A stretch of 64,000 bases of DNA, taken from Caprella mutica (taxonomy: Eukaryota > Arthropoda > Malacostraca > Amphipoda > Caprellidae). The stretch covers positions 77,670-141,669 of the forward strand of contig CANNZV010002527.1 of the NCBI GenBank assembly GCA_947561585.1, given 5' to 3'. Positions 33,839-47,375 of this stretch are shown here, piece by piece (position 1 is the stretch's first letter; every line of letters begins with the position of its first letter). A program made the translations under genes and the position numbers. The notes below the pieces were generated by a model. It searched no databases. It saw nothing but the letters and a program-made list of their open reading frames with translations, and was not told where the DNA came from.

Positions 33839-34310
33839 CTCCTTTTTTCTCGGGGTCCAATGAAAATGTACTGAAGAAATCAGGTCTTCCGGTCATTTCA
33901 GATCTACTCATAACCTCCTTGCCAATTTTGTAATCGAAAATTAAAACAGTCCGCATGTTTCCAGTCCGTGTCCTTTGGATGGATGGTTGGATTTAGTTCA
34001 AGATGTGAGCATAAATTTTGCTATAAATCTATAGAATCAAATATAAAGACAGTCCAGCTGCTAAAATCATGAAATTATAAGTACGGTTATTAATAAAAAC
34101 ATGTAAATTTTCAACATATTAAAATATATTTTATGAATTAAGAAATCTCTTTACAATTTCTGAACAATTTCTTTGATTTTTAAACTAAGTAATCAATTAT
34201 TGACTATTTTATTGCTCACGTTACAATGTCTCCATATTCTTTGCTTAACTCAATCGCTTTGTCCCCATCAAATATGGGCATTCCTCCTATGAACGGAACT
34301 TCAAAAGGAT
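33839..34310 (-). pseudogene. orphan P450 exon pair (exons 2 and 3)
   Basis: 34220-34310 (91 nt) and 33839-33972 (134 nt) match exons 2 and 3 of the three complete P450 genes in length, phase and splice ends. They encode FIGGMPIFDGDKA...YGDIVT and TGNMRTV...IGKEVM. No exon 1 lies upstream up to 39082 and no exon 4-10 lies downstream. It is therefore a partial duplicate, about 5 kb from the end of P450 gene 1 and on the same strand. The exon pair itself has no stop. Confidence 0.9.
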
Positions 34311-34574
34311 CTGCAAAAATGTGATAATTGTTAAATATTGATTTATATATATGTACCTATAGATAAAAATTGAAATTGTAGTTATGAGGAAATAGGAAAT
34401 GAGTTAATCTATTAAAGAATGTATTTGGTGGAGTAATATTCCCCAAATCACTTGGCTATGTTAGCACCTGTCTTGTTGTGGTTTTATTAATAAAATAATT
34501 CCCATATTCCCTCTCTCTGAAGTAAACCGAATAACAAAATTGCACTCGCATAGCTTCTCAACGGACTAAACGCT

Positions 34575-34806
34575 TATTGAACAGTTGAAGACTGTACAAG
34601 CACATCATGGGATGATGGTCTGTATTTACGACAAATTCAACACCGAATACAAGAGGATGTAAATTCTTGACAGACCACCGAATGGCTGCTAATTCTTTCT
34701 CAATGGTACTGTAATTACACTCTGTCGGGTTGTTGGCTATTGAGGCATAGGTAAATCATATGAAGTTTAGAATTCTGCACCTGTGTTAGGCAAGAACCTA
34801 TTCCAA
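34575..34806 (-). pseudogene. RNase H remnant of a second gypsy-type element
   Basis: TDASDIGIGSCLTQ, then after a +1 shift NPTECNYSTIEKELAAI...NLHPLVFGV..VVNTDHHPMM: the DAS, EKE and TDH blocks of LTR-retrotransposon RNase H. It has one frameshift within about 75 codons and no flanking LTR or RT. This is ordinary decay, in contrast with the element at 8809-13167. Confidence 0.85.
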
Positions 34807-36660
34807 TGTCTGAGGCGTCAGTATATTAGGGTGGGTCAAAAAATAGGGGTTTCCAAAAAACTTCAGAATCTTCATATGGAAAGGTTTTAATACGTGTTAT
34901 GCAAGAACATTTCATGCCAATTTCCCGGATTTCTGGATATTTTTGAGTTGACTCGATAAATTTTAAATTAAAGAAATATTATTTTCCCATTAATTGAGAA
35001 AAAATCAAATTAATCTTGTAATAAGAAAGAGATACGTTATAAAAAGAACATGACATGCCAAATTGCATATTTGAAAAATGCTCCGAACATTTTTCTATTG
35101 TAAAATATGTTACTATTTTAATATTTTTCCCAAATTTAGTGTCTAGACTCTAGACTAGGGTAATCATGTTTTATATATTATCTGAGAGAATTAATATAAC
35201 TCTCAGGGTGACTTTTTGAACGGTATTTGATTCATATTATAAAATCAGTTTGGGATATTTTCGTATTGAATTTTTTTGGATTAACTCTGTTATTAGTAAT
35301 TAACTAATAACCCATGCAATTCGCTTTGTCAACCTTTTTAAGTTTACATAGTGTCCAAAATTTTAAAGCAACAGACTTCCCTAATTATAGAGCAGGTGAA
35401 TGTAACGTTTATTTGACAAGACGTTTCGTCGACAAATTTTCGTAAAAGGGATATTAACACACTCTAATGTTACAAAACATGTACTTAATGAAATAATGAT
35501 GAAGCGATCAAATTACAGAATAGAATAATGGTAAAGAGGAAAACAGTTAAATAAATGTCAGTCGTTTTTCTACTTTAATTTTAAATCAAAACTACTCCAT
35601 AATGAAAAAATATTTTTAAGCAATATAATAATTTTGGGTCGAGTTACGTTTGTGATTTTTAAAATTTAAAAGAATTTCCTCTCAAAATTGACGTCAGATT
35701 TTCAGTCGGTGAATGCCCACTGTTCAACTACTGCGAGTGTTCGGCAATTGAATGCTAATCCTAGATTAAACGGCAAGATTAAAAAAAACCTCGCAGTTGA
35801 ATGTTTATCGATATATTTGGTTATTGTTTTTATAAAAAAAGTGATTCTTTGAAACCATTGGTTGGCTTTAAAATCGAAAAAGTTAGAGTTATCAAACGGT
35901 GTCTCATTATCGAATCTTGATCATGTAAGAAAAAAATATTAAAAATCCTCTCCAGGCTCCAAGAAAAATTTGAATTTATTTCATAATATTTAGAACTAAT
36001 TTCTAATTATTAATATTCTCAAAGTACTCTAAAACACACATTCATCCGAGCCAACATGGCAAGATTTTAATAGGCAGTTGTGACACGAGGCTACCTATAG
36101 ACAAAAATTTAAATTTAAGAATGCTCTCTGTGTGTGGATTTAGTCCTTTAGTTTCAATGATTTCATTATCAGGTATGAATTATTTTCTTATGTTTCGTCT
36201 TGATTATACAATTTTTCAGGTGACCAGACAATTCTGACCAATGATTTTATGAGGAAAATCTACCGGTTAGCATCATTTTGAGTTAGACATTACAGTGTAA
36301 ACAGTGAGCAAACTAGCATCCCAAGTCTACGGAGGTATTCAAGTCCTAGTCAACGCTACGGGTATTTTCAATCCAGTCCATTCTACGGAGGCACTCCCAG
36401 TTACGGCTGATCCTAGCTTACGGACGTTGATCACCCTCTCGCGCTCTGTCATCACATGACAGAAGCTGAAAATTGCGCAAGTCCCAAATTGGTCGGCTGG
36501 TAAAGCAATAATTTTACAGATTCAATATTAGAAAACGCTTTTGTTGTTTTCTCTAATTATCAGGGAGGGTATGAATTTTCAGGCTATAAGAAGCAGTTGC
36601 GCTATTTAAATGGTGTAAAATTTCTGTCAGGTATACCTATTTTTTGGTCTTAATAATCTC
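34807..36660. other. probable old DNA transposon, not resolved
   Basis: TAGGGTGGGTCAAAAAATAG at 34826 resembles transposon termini (compare 31885), and CCTATTTTTTGGTC at 36638 is a weak inverted partner. No coding remnant was recognised. At 36337-36440 TCTACGGAGGTATTCAAGTC recurs as TCTACGGAGGCACTCCCAG. Confidence 0.35.
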
Positions 36661-37510
36661 CCACCTCATTCCTCGATTATCAGTGCCACTTAAGACACCC
36701 TCGGCATTTTCAATCTGTTGAACTAATGTTCTATTTGCTATCTTCATCAACTTGCTCATCTATTGACTTTCCACTTCCAACGAATGTTTGAAAGCTTTCA
36801 TCGCAACGCGCTCAAATCGAAGACAGAAAATCATTCTAGTTCCCCCGGTAACCATCTTGAGGTTTACAAACACTTCTCGTGCGATGTCACGATTATTTAT
36901 TTTCTGTGAGTTGCACCACTGAATAAGTTTAAGTTTTAATTGATGGTACTACATACTTAGCACCTTCCATCACATATGTGCAAATGCAAAAAGAGATGAT
37001 CCTCTCAAAAATTTATCTTAAAGAGTCTCCATTTCTTCCTGAAAACCATCATAATGTGTTAGAGAAATATTACCCATAGGATATCAGGATCTAGATGCTT
37101 CGAACTTTGTGCGAGTTATTATTTCTTTCCTCATACTAAATCGCTTAAAGGAACATGAGTTCGTTGTATCCACGATTTTTTATATGCCACACTTAAAGTA
37201 ATAATATATTATTATATTTAATATATGTATATTAATTTAGTAAATTGCATATAATCTAATCAAAGAAACTAGTAAATGATCATCAATATATGTAGTTCGC
37301 AACATGCTTAGCTATATCACTATAGCTCAGCAACTAAAGTGAAACTGATTCACAATTATGCAGCTCTATATTTACCTGTGATCTAGAGCCCGGAACTGAT
37401 GGAAAGATAAAAATAATAAATGTGAGTTTAATTAATTAATTAATTCAATTTTGGGTAATACAAACCACTTCATTTCTGAATTTGCATAATCGTATATTTA
37501 TTTTGTACTA
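36661..37510. other. no gene supported
   Basis: Positions 36735-36985 are less AT-rich and give a short minus-strand open stretch (DIAREVFVNLKMVTGGTRM) that I do not recognise. The rest is AT-rich. Confidence 0.35.
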
Positions 37511-37800
37511 GTGAGTTACCTGTCAAGAATGACGGACTATAATTTTTTGATTTCTTTTGAAATTATCAGATTTAAAAAAAAAATAATTTTATTGTTATTT
37601 TTTTTAAATATCCGGATTTTTATTATCCAGATTAATTATTTAAATGAATTCAGATTTCAGTCATAAAAATTTCTTTCGGTTTTTAGTATTTTGGATATCC
37701 GGATTTCTTTTATCTGGATTTTTTTCTTGACAACTATTTAGTCAATGTTAAAGCGTGACATATTTTTTTTAACCAATCGACAGACATATAGACAGTGAAA
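37511..37800 (+). repeat. ATCCGGATTTTT-family element, copy 1
   Basis: Begins TACTAGTGAGTTACCTGTCA, then a short run of ATTTTTTATCCGGATTTTT-like units, and ends in TGACATATTTTTTTTAACCA plus GACAGACATATAGACAG. The same parts occur in reverse order and orientation at 54775-55445 and partly at 43370-43660. Confidence 0.65.
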
Positions 37801-39081
37801 CACTGCATTAGTATATAGGGTGATAATTCGTGCCACTAAAAATAACCACCGAATAAACATTTTTATTATAATAGAACGTTGAAATATATATTTCTATAAT
37901 TAAAACAATGGAATGAAACTACTTTGTATTCTTTTTACTTATTATTTATTGATATCTCAAAAAATATATCTGTTCAGGCAGCACACAAGTCTAAAGTATA
38001 GTATATTAATACGAATTGCATTTTTACATATTCCAAAAATATATTAATATATACTTATGAAAAATTATATTTGTGCAAATAAATATAACTACTTCTGAAG
38101 AATTGGAATATAAATAATATAATTATATTAGTAATACCAAGGAATTAAAAAAAAAACCACAGGATTCAGTGCATCAAACCTTAATTTATTTGAAGCTAAT
38201 GAATATTTTAAAAACAATCACATCTTTGTATATGGAATGTTATTATTAATCGATGTCTAACCCCTGGAACGACAAACCGGTTCGTTTTAGAATACTGATA
38301 CATAATTTATAAACGAATTGACTTAGTTGCTGAAACTCCGTGTTTTTTATTGTATATGACGTATTAATTCATCGCATACTAAATATTGCACATATTTTTT
38401 CTATATAGTTTTATATTATTTTGGAAAAAGTGGGACTCTGGAGACCGGAATTTACGTCTCACTGGTGACATCGATCACTTATAGTAATATAAGCTATTTT
38501 TTGTTCGAATCAAATTTGATGCAACAGCGCATGTACTACATCCGAGCTCAACTTTCATCATGATAATAAAATGTTATATAACTAAATAAAATCCAAATAT
38601 GTTGCATTATTTTAATTCATTTCACATGAATACGTCTTAGACTATAGAAATCCCGGATTTCCAGCAACTCGAGTCAAATTTTAAAAGTAAAAATTCATAT
38701 TTTCTCTCGAACAAGCCTCTCAGGCACTCTGCATGGTCCATTGGTCATTCCCGGCCCCAGGGTGAATAATTATATCTCCAGTCAAAGAAAAGTGTATCCG
38801 TATTGATTTTTTGACAGTTCACTAATTTCTCATTTTCCAAAGATGAATTTTACTAATTGTAATGTTTGTAGATAAAATATAATTTGTTTGAATACACGAC
38901 TACAATTTGTAAATTTTTCAGATTATAGAAAATTAAAAAACTGTGATTTGTGAAATCACCATCATGCAGAGTCTCTTTACTTTGATAGTAAATGTATTAG
39001 TGAAAAATCAGAAGAAAATTAGATGATCAAAATTACCACATTGATTAATTCTACCTATCTATTTTCTAATATGAGTTGCGT
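37801..39081. other. no gene seen
   Basis: AT-rich sequence downstream of P450 gene 1. It should hold that gene's 3' untranslated region next to 39082. Confidence 0.4.
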
Positions 39082-42000
39082 TCATTCAACTTTCCTTGGT
39101 TTGTAGATGAGAGTTTTGTCGAAAGGTAATCTCAATCCTAACTGATTCTCGAATTTCATCTCGTATTCAACTCCTTCTGGTACCAAAATATCGAAATTTT
39201 GAGCCATTGATGCAGTGAACAAGAAGAGTTCCATCCGAGCGAGAAGTTCACCAAGGCACTGTCGGCGACCTTAATTTCGATAGAAAAAATAAAAAAAAAA
39301 ATTTAGGATTCACATTTCATTTAAAAGATGGTAAAACATTTTGATCATAACGAATTTTATATTCTTCAGAATTGCATTATTTCTTTGGATGTCATATCAA
39401 CGATTTAACCATTATAAATTTTATTCAAGCTTACCTTGTCCAAAGGCGAAGAAACCCTCTTTGGGTGCTCTGAATTTTCCATCTTCATCCAAAAACCTTT
39501 CTGGCATGAATTTTTCAGGTTCTTTCCAGTATCTTGGGTCATGGTGACAGCTGTAGTTTACCACAGCTATCAATGTATCCTATAATGGTTTATATATTAT
39601 TTCTGTTAAACAGAAAACTAATATAAATATATTACAGAGTTAGAACTTTAAAGAGTTATATTAACCTTGGGTATGAAATATCCCTCAATGGTCGTATCTT
39701 GTAGGGCTGTTCGCTGTACGTTCATGATGACCATGGATGAGTACCTCAAAGCTTCATTGACAAATGCCTCTACATATGGTAAACTAGAATGGAAATTTTG
39801 TGGTTTGCAATGTTAATACCAAATCTTATATTTTGTATTGATGAAATTGAGTGATCAAATTGTTTACTTCGGTTTGTCTTCTACTGATACCATTCTGCTT
39901 CTGGGAACATTTTCGTCAATTTGATCTTTTAGTTTCTTCGTCTGTTCGGGACAAGCAGCAAGAAGGAAAGCCATCCATTTCAACATGTTGTTGACAGTGT
40001 CCGACCCAGCACCGAACAAATCATTGATGATTTGCATTAAGGCTGTAGATAGAATATTATTGTCATCATCCTTTTTCATTTAATGTGTTGATTTACAAAC
40101 GATGAACCAAATACCTCCTCTCGAGCAGAATTCGTTATTTCCTTCTTCTGTTTTTTCCTTCATTTCCTTCATGTATTCGTCAATGAAGTCGCGAGGATTG
40201 TCCAAATCATCCTCATGTTCATTCAGAGTAGTCTAAAAAGAATGGTTTATTGTTAGACTTCTAATAATGTACATGATAATTATTATCTTATACATCTGAA
40301 AAATATACATACTTCGACGACATTTGTTATTTCAGCTATGAACTCTTGTAGTAGGTAATCTTTGAACACGTCCCTCATAATGAACTTAGGAAGATAGTCT
40401 TTCATGTTCGGGAAGAAGAATGGAAGCATCATGTAGATTGGCTGATTTTGAAAGCCTTTGGTAAGTTGATATATTCTGTCAATCTCTTTACTGCCATATT
40501 CATAACGACGACCTGTAAGCCAAAAATTGTGGTCAGTACCCACTAGAATCAACAACTAGTTGTGTAGGTCGTCAACTAAATATGAACCCACTTGAAACCA
40601 TCTGCCAAATAATGTTCAGAGCACATGTTCGAAAGGAGTCTGGGAAAGGTATAGGTTTCTCATTGTGTTTCTTCAGATCATCCACTAATGCCTGGGCTTC
40701 AATGTGAATAGCTTCTTCCAGTTGACTCTTCCCCATTCCAAGATTTCTCAAGTTACGAAGAGAGAATCTTCTGTCGTGTTGCCAGTTTGGACCTTCAGTT
40801 CCCAGTAGTCCTGAGGTTAAGAAGCGAATTTTATCTCAATAAAGTATATCAAATTACAATTTTACTTTTCGATTGATTACAACTTATTAATAATTTTCAA
40901 ACGAAGATATAATTGGTTGATATTTGCTCTATATATTTAAGTTCAAATCTGTAACATTTTGTTAGGTAAAACAACTAAAAAACCGAATTACAAGAATATG
41001 TTTACCATATTTTCTGAAAATATTGGAGGTAAATTCGCAGTCTTGAAAACTACATAAGACAGAACAAGCCGTATAAATATATATGTAACTCAATAAATCA
41101 AATACATTTTGTATCACCTCCTTTTTTCTCCGGGTCCAATGAAAATGTCCTGAAGAAAGAAGGTCTTCCGGTCATGTCAGCTCTACCCATCACCTCCTTG
41201 CCAATTTTGTAATCGAAAATATAAACAGTCCGCATGTTTCCAGTCCGTGCTCTTTGGATTGAAGTTTGAATTTAGTTAAAGACGTGATCATATCTTATTC
41301 TGAATAAGCTACATCAACTTTATAAAATTAAGAAATTATAGTTATTGATATTATGTAATCATATAAGAAAATTTTCAAAAAATTTAAAATTATTTTAAGC
41401 ATTTCAGAAATCTAAACAATTTCTGAATAATTTATTTTCGAGATTCATTTATTATCATAATCAATATTGACTAATTTATTACTTACGTTACGATGTCTCC
41501 ATAATTTTTCCATAACTCATTCGCCTTGTCCCCATCAAATATGGGTGCTCCTCCTATGAACGGAATTTCAACAGGACCTGCAAAAATGTGATACTCGTTA
41601 AATATTGATTTCTTTATTTGTATCTCTGGGGTAAATTTTGTTTTTCGAAATTGAAGGTGAGTGAAAATAAGATTCCAATTTCTCATATATCTTACGTTTG
41701 TTAAAATATTGTTGGAAGTATTTTACGGAGTAATTCACCTCAAATTTTCTAACAGTTTAGCGTCTGTATTGTTATATTTCTTATGCATGTACTGTACTAT
41801 TTAGCAGTCGATAATTAGTTGTTATTTATTATGATTTTAACAAATTTGTTATTTGTTATTTGGATTATTTGATATGATCACATGTAGAATCCGCAATCCC
41901 AGTCTATTTTGGGGTTTGGATTGTACAAGAGTGATATCTTGGGGTTTGGATTGTACACGAGTGATATCTTGAGGTTTGGATTGTACAAGAGTGATATCTT

Positions 42001-42959
42001 GGGGTTTGGATTGTACAAGAGTGATATCTTGGGGTTTGGATTGTACACGAGTGATATCTTGGGGTTTGGATTGTACACGAGTGATATCTTGGGGTTTGGA
42101 TTGTACACGAGTGATATCTTGGGGTTTGGATTGTACAAGAGTGATATCTTGTGGTTTGGATTGTACACGAGTGATATCTTGGGGTTTGGATTGTACAAGT
42201 GTGATATCTTGGGGTTTGGATTGTACAAGAGTGATATCTTGGGGTTTGGATTGTACAAGAGTGATATCTTGGGGTGATGATATTGAAGAGTGAACTTATC
42301 GTGTGGATTTTAGAAGTGATCCGATTATTCTAGTAGTGAGAAGCTTTGACATGTTGCACCGTGTGACTTAGGCCCTTTTGGGTTGTTTCAATGAGTGTGT
42401 AAGTAGAGTAACTTTGTTGCATGCCTAAGGTGAAGTAGTTTGTGAGTATACGGTGGACTTACGTTGGTTTACTTTGGAAGTAACCAAAGGAGTATTTATT
42501 TGCTCTATGCAGCAATCAATGCGCACCTTATATTTTAGTGATGTATAGTAGTAATAACCAGGTGTGCATTGGGGCGGCTGTAGGGGTGAGGCCGTGTAAG
42601 AGCTCTGGGAACTCGCAACTAGGTTGCATATTTAGTGCCAGTTAAGGCTGGCAAACCAATGACGTCATATTGGAATCACTGCTGAGCCAATGGAGCTGGC
42701 AACTATAGGTCTCTCTTTCAAATAGTTAACATTTCGATAAAATTTCCATGTCATATTAAATTTTCATCTAATTTTCTAATGTAAGCAGAATCACCCATTT
42801 TATTATTGTATTTATTGGCAGGTCGCCATAATTGTAAAATTATATTTACATATAGTTAAGCAAAATTTACTCACCAGGTGGCATGTTTTTAGGTTTTCTG
42901 TCTTTGATGATGAAGTAGGCTGCCAGAAGCACGAAAAGAAGAAACAACTCCAGCCACAT
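39082..42959 (-). CDS. cytochrome P450 (clan 2 type), gene 1
   Basis: Coding exons, 5' to 3': 42875-42959, 41487-41577, 41118-41251, 40592-40810, 40313-40512, 40115-40232, 39868-40042, 39666-39783, 39435-39579, 39082-39269. All junctions are GT/AG and phases agree, giving 490 residues. An N-terminal anchor (LELFLLFVLLAAYFII) is followed by the KPKNMPPGP hinge, so it should sit in the ER membrane. Seen motifs: WQHDR C-helix (W113-R117), AGSDT I-helix (294-298), EALR ExxR (351-354), PERF (406-409), haem loop [13 protein letters not shown] with Cys433. It is a haem-thiolate monooxygenase; the substrate is unknown. The family resembles clan-2 arthropod P450s by eye. Intron 1 carries a 30-bp satellite. 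Confidence 0.93.
41908..42277. repeat. 30-bp satellite in intron 1 of P450 gene 1, about 12 units
   Basis: GGGGTTTGGATTGTACAAGA plus GTGATATCTT, nearly identical units with CAAGA/CACGA alternation. The frames open across it on both strands are artefacts of the 30-bp period. Confidence 0.97.
42278..42874. other. intron 1 sequence, no gene
   Basis: Rest of intron 1 of P450 gene 1. It is less AT-rich at 42360-42720, with no coding or RNA gene signal that I can support. Confidence 0.4.
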
Positions 42960-42999
42960 GATTGATAAGTGGTTTCAAACTTATACTGTTGTAAATCTA

Positions 43000-43369
43000 T
43001 AATATAATACCATGTAAATCAATTATTTAACCTGTAGATGTCAATTTCATCTGATTTTAAAGTAGTTTTTATAAAATATCATTAGCAATAAGAAACAATG
43101 AACATCAAGAGTATAACAATTTGTACCTAAGTTGATGTTTTATTTTAAACATCAACTAGCCAGTCTGTTTTTATTTCAAAAAAAAGGTTAAGGAATATTT
43201 AGTAATTTAGTAAAAATCTTGTTGCCTTAATTAGGCATCTTTTAAGGTCTTTTATTTACAGAAAATTCTATATGTACTATTTCTACTGTATTGAATCTAT
43301 TCAGAACTTTGTATAAGCTTGCATAAATATAAACAAAACAAAAATTACTTATTGAGCAGATGAAATAAA
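43000..43369. other. 5' flank of P450 gene 1, no gene seen
   Basis: AT-rich upstream region. A promoter must lie here or further upstream, but I cannot place a TATA or initiator with confidence. Confidence 0.35.
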
Positions 43370-43660
43370 ATCCGGAAAATTTAATTATAAAATACAGAAA
43401 ATTTTATCAACAAAATCCCGAAAATAAAAATAGAATATATCCATTACAAGTTTTACCGGGTAAAACACCCAAGAAATATTGATAACCGAATATCAGATTA
43501 CTGAATAAAATGATAAATCTGGATTCAAAAAAATCCGAATAACAAAAATCCGATATTTTTTGTTAAAAAATTGAATTTTTAAATATCTGAATTATATTTT
43601 TGAAATATATGGATAATTTGAAAAAAAAAATAGATTCCGTCTTTTTGACTGGTGAGTCAC
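43370..43660 (-). repeat. ATCCGGATTTTT-family element, copy 2
   Basis: Units such as AATCCGAATAACAAAAATCC and AAAATCCGGAAAATTTAATT lead to GTCTTTTTGACTGGTGAGTC, the same end as at 37511 and 55430. The opposite terminus is not evident. Confidence 0.55.
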
Positions 43661-43903
43661 TATTATTGAACTGTTGGTTTAGAACAGTTACAATGTAATG
43701 ATTGTCATTTTTTAGATAACTTATCATAGATTCATCTAATCTGTAAATCGCTATATAGTTGTGACATTCATTTATTTTAACTAAATTTGAATTAATAACA
43801 AAATTATTCCAATTTACAGACATTTTTTAGTTAAATACCAATACATCAAAATGAAAACAAGTAAGTTTTTTATTAATAAAAATTAAATAACATCATTCTT
43901 ATT

Positions 43904-43935
43904 TTTTCTTACATGATATCTCGGAACTTACCCTG
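43904..43935. mobile_element. TAAGTTCCGA-family MITE, terminal fragment
   Basis: TTTCTTACATGATATCTCGG then AACTTACCCTGC, the same terminal motif as at 6497 and 55690. Confidence 0.55.
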
Positions 43936-44174
43936 CACAAATTTGACCAGCAAAAATCAAAAGGATGCTAATCCAGTACCACCAAATTAGTACTGACAAT
44001 GTTATCAATCTGAACACTGGTGAACAGACTGAACTCTGAAGTAAAGTTAACGATAAGATAGCAGTAAACAACTACACCCACTGCTACACTGAGACTAAAC
44101 AACAAGTACCTTTATTGATCACCAGCGCCATCTAGTGATGGGAAAAGAACATTGCAATGCATAAAGACAAGTTA

Positions 44175-44960
44175 AATCAGCCGGCATGTTATTTTCTAAA
44201 ATTTCTAATTAAATATTATAAATAATTTATATCTAAAAAACATTTATACATATATTTTAAGTAATATATGGTATGTAATAGTTATGCCTTGGATACAGGT
44301 GTCCTGTTTTTCTCATATAATTATCACTGTATACCTACATCATGTTCAAGGTTACTAGTACAGAGACGTTTTTTCCTTTTATAGTTAAAAGCCTTTTCCA
44401 TACAGAAAGAAATCAGCCGGTACATCATTTTCTTAAATTTCCTTTTGAATTAATAACTATTTTATATAAAGTTATGTAAAAGTAATACCTTGAGCAAGGC
44501 TCTCCTATTTCAATTCGTTACATCATCTCTATGGTTACTGGTGCAGAGACGCTCTTTCCTTTTATGGACAGAAAAAGATGAACCTTATAGATGAGTCATG
44601 AACCTATCTCTAATGCATATAAAATAAGTACTAAGAGAGAAAAGAGTCGCAAATCACAGAAAAGAAAAAATCACAGAACAGATCACAATGCTTGACAAAT
44701 CACTTGGTACAGAGACGCTTTTTCCTTTTTTGGTTAAAGAAATTAGCCAGCATATCATTTTCTTATATTTCCTTTTATATTTATTACCAATTTATATAAG
44801 TTATGTAAAAGTGATACACCTTGTACAAGGTTTTCCTATTTCTATTCTCTTGGTAATTACCACTGTTGTTACATCATCTCCAAGGTAACTTGGTACAGAG
44901 CCGATCTTTTCTTTATGGACAAATAGAAGATGAACATTATAGATGAGTCATAGTTTCATT
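44175..44960. repeat. three diverged copies of a roughly 250-300-bp block
   Basis: CAGCCGGCATGTTATTTTCT (44178), CAGCCGGTACATCATTTTCT (44412) and TTAGCCAGCATATCATTTTC (44744) each start a block with GTTATG...TAATACCTTG, CATCATCTC...GGTTACT and GTACAGAGACGCTTTTTCC in the same order. Confidence 0.65.
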
Positions 44961-47375
44961 ACAGAAAGAACCTATAGTGATAAGTTACTAGATAGAATAT
45001 TATAAGTATTAGCAATTAGTAGAGATAAACCATATGACTATTCTCTGATTCATTTCAAATATGTACTATCTGAGAAAATAGTCACAAATCTCAGTTTTCT
45101 AACTTCCTATTATTTTAAAATCTTACAAATTTAGCATTAACGACCAATTTTAAATACTAACAGAGTACAATTAATAGTTTCTTTTTAGAAATTAAAATTT
45201 GTAAACTGTAAAATAATCATCACATATACACTTTTTCACAGTTCGTTGGTAGCATTGAGCTAATATGCAGTTGAAAAAAGCTTGACTCGGGACCAGGAAA
45301 ATATTGCCACGGTTTAGCTTTTCTTGGAATTAATCGTTAGAAATGGAACGAATTTTGTGAATCTAAAACACAAAAAAATCAAGTACTATAAATATATTTT
45401 TCTAAATTGGAATGATATAGGTAGGTATTTATTTTTAATTTAATTAAGAATTTTTAGTAGGTTTAGTATTTAATTACTATATAAATTCAATGCAAGCTAT
45501 ATAGTATATAGGGAGGTTAAACCTATTTACTGATTACATTACCATCCTAATTAATGACAATGGTAACGAGATGAGGTTATCTATTTATTTATTTATCTAT
45601 TTATGTAATGAGATTTATCCAATTTTCCATACTATACTATTTCAGTATAATATTTATAATACCATGGAAAATTACACCGCATTATACTGGATTTCATTTA
45701 CAGTAAGTATGATGCTAATTAAATAAAAGTATAAAACTGGTTTAATAAAAGTGTATTTTTTCACTGTATTTATAAATACATAACTTTGAGTATAATACAT
45801 TTCACACTATCTAACTTCACCGAGGGATACGCACCCCCAACAGGCACGCTAACCTAACACTGCACAATGTACATTTAACATCTCATGGCGTTGTTCCACT
45901 GACTCTATGATAAAAAAGCTCGAAATGGAGGAATTTCACTCTGAGTGTATTTAGCGCTGGTGTTCTTGGTAGAGTTTCCGTAGTGAATTTTATCGTCAGC
46001 GCTAGATTAGAAAAGAAACGATCATCGATTTAAGTTGATCCTCCATCTACGAAAACCGATAATTTATCTACAACAATATATGATTCGACGAAAACCCAAT
46101 CGTAATTCATCAGAAATTTGAAACACTTATATTCTATTTTTTTACGACCATTCCTTCGACGATAATGTCTGAAGTTAATAATAACAATTATTTTCCCCTG
46201 AAATCGACAATAATAGAGTATCTGACGATTGTAATTTTAATGACCGGATCGAGAAAGATAAATTAGGCCAGAAGATGGTGGATAATCAGATAACTAGTAG
46301 CAGAGAGTGAGAAATGAGAATTCTCTGTGTTTAAGTCAGTCTACATCTACCATCTACTTAGAATGCCTTGTAGGTAAGGTTACTATTTTTGACGAATTTC
46401 AATAAAGGACACCTTTGACAGAAATTTCAACACTGTGAAACAAATTTTAAATTAATTGACTGTTGAAAACTAAATATGGAAAAAAAACTCAACGCCGGGA
46501 ACGCTACGAGACATGGAGATTGGAGACATTACTCCACAATGATAATATGACTCAATTTATCAGTTAATCAATGATGACTCATTTATTATAATGTGGACAG
46601 TCATGCCATGATAGACATTATAGCATATGTGCATAGAAACAGTGTAACGTCTAAATTAATTAACATTGTGAAACATCCCCGTACTAATTGTTCTGTATAC
46701 CTGTAGTTGTGAAATGTACAGACCGGACTGTTATTTGAACTTAATGCTTTTGTGTGAAAGAAACCAGTAACATTTTAGATTTCCCTTCTGCATGCTCCAG
46801 TGATGTGGTCTAGAAAAGTCGTTTGGCAGTGATATGTCAGTATTACTTTATGAGAGTTAGAAAATCTTTTTCAAAACATGTTACACAGAATGCATTTGGC
46901 AATGGTAATTAAACCCCTGCAGTTCTACTTAAGCTAAATGTTTCTCGGTGGTAAACTTGGATATAATAAGCTTTAATATTTTCGTATTTCTTAACAGTTT
47001 TACAAGATATTGTTTCTTCTCAGTCATAAATTTAATTAATAGGACATGAGATATTGATAAAAGTTAATTGAGAATTGGAGAGTTCCTATTTGTTGAGGGT
47101 AGAACTGAAGACTGCCCTCAGGTGGGTTGAGGACCAATATGAATTGGAGAAATGAGAGCAGTGGTATCTTACGATTGGATATGGGTGGAGTTTGGTGAAG
47201 AATCTTCCAAGTACATAAGCGGTGGATTAAAATGATAGCGACTTGTTTTAAATATATCTCGCTGTCTGTCACTCATATTCTGCTCACGAGAAAATCATAA
47301 TAGACCTCCGGATCTTAATAGGCCTCCGGCAGGGTGATACCTTCTCTCACCCCAGCCTTAGGCCCCATCGCAAGA
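44961..47375. other. no gene supported
   Basis: AT-rich. CTATTTATTTATTTATC at 45583 is a short simple repeat. Open frames at 47036-47272 have no recognisable product. Confidence 0.45.

Noticed and set aside
34826..36650. Complete DNA transposon with GGTCAAAAAATAGG ends
   Set aside because: Only about 13 bases pair between the two ends, and there is no target duplication or coding remnant, so I list it only as unresolved.
41878..42293. Repeat-coded open frames on both strands
   Set aside because: Artefacts of the intronic 30-bp satellite in P450 gene 1.
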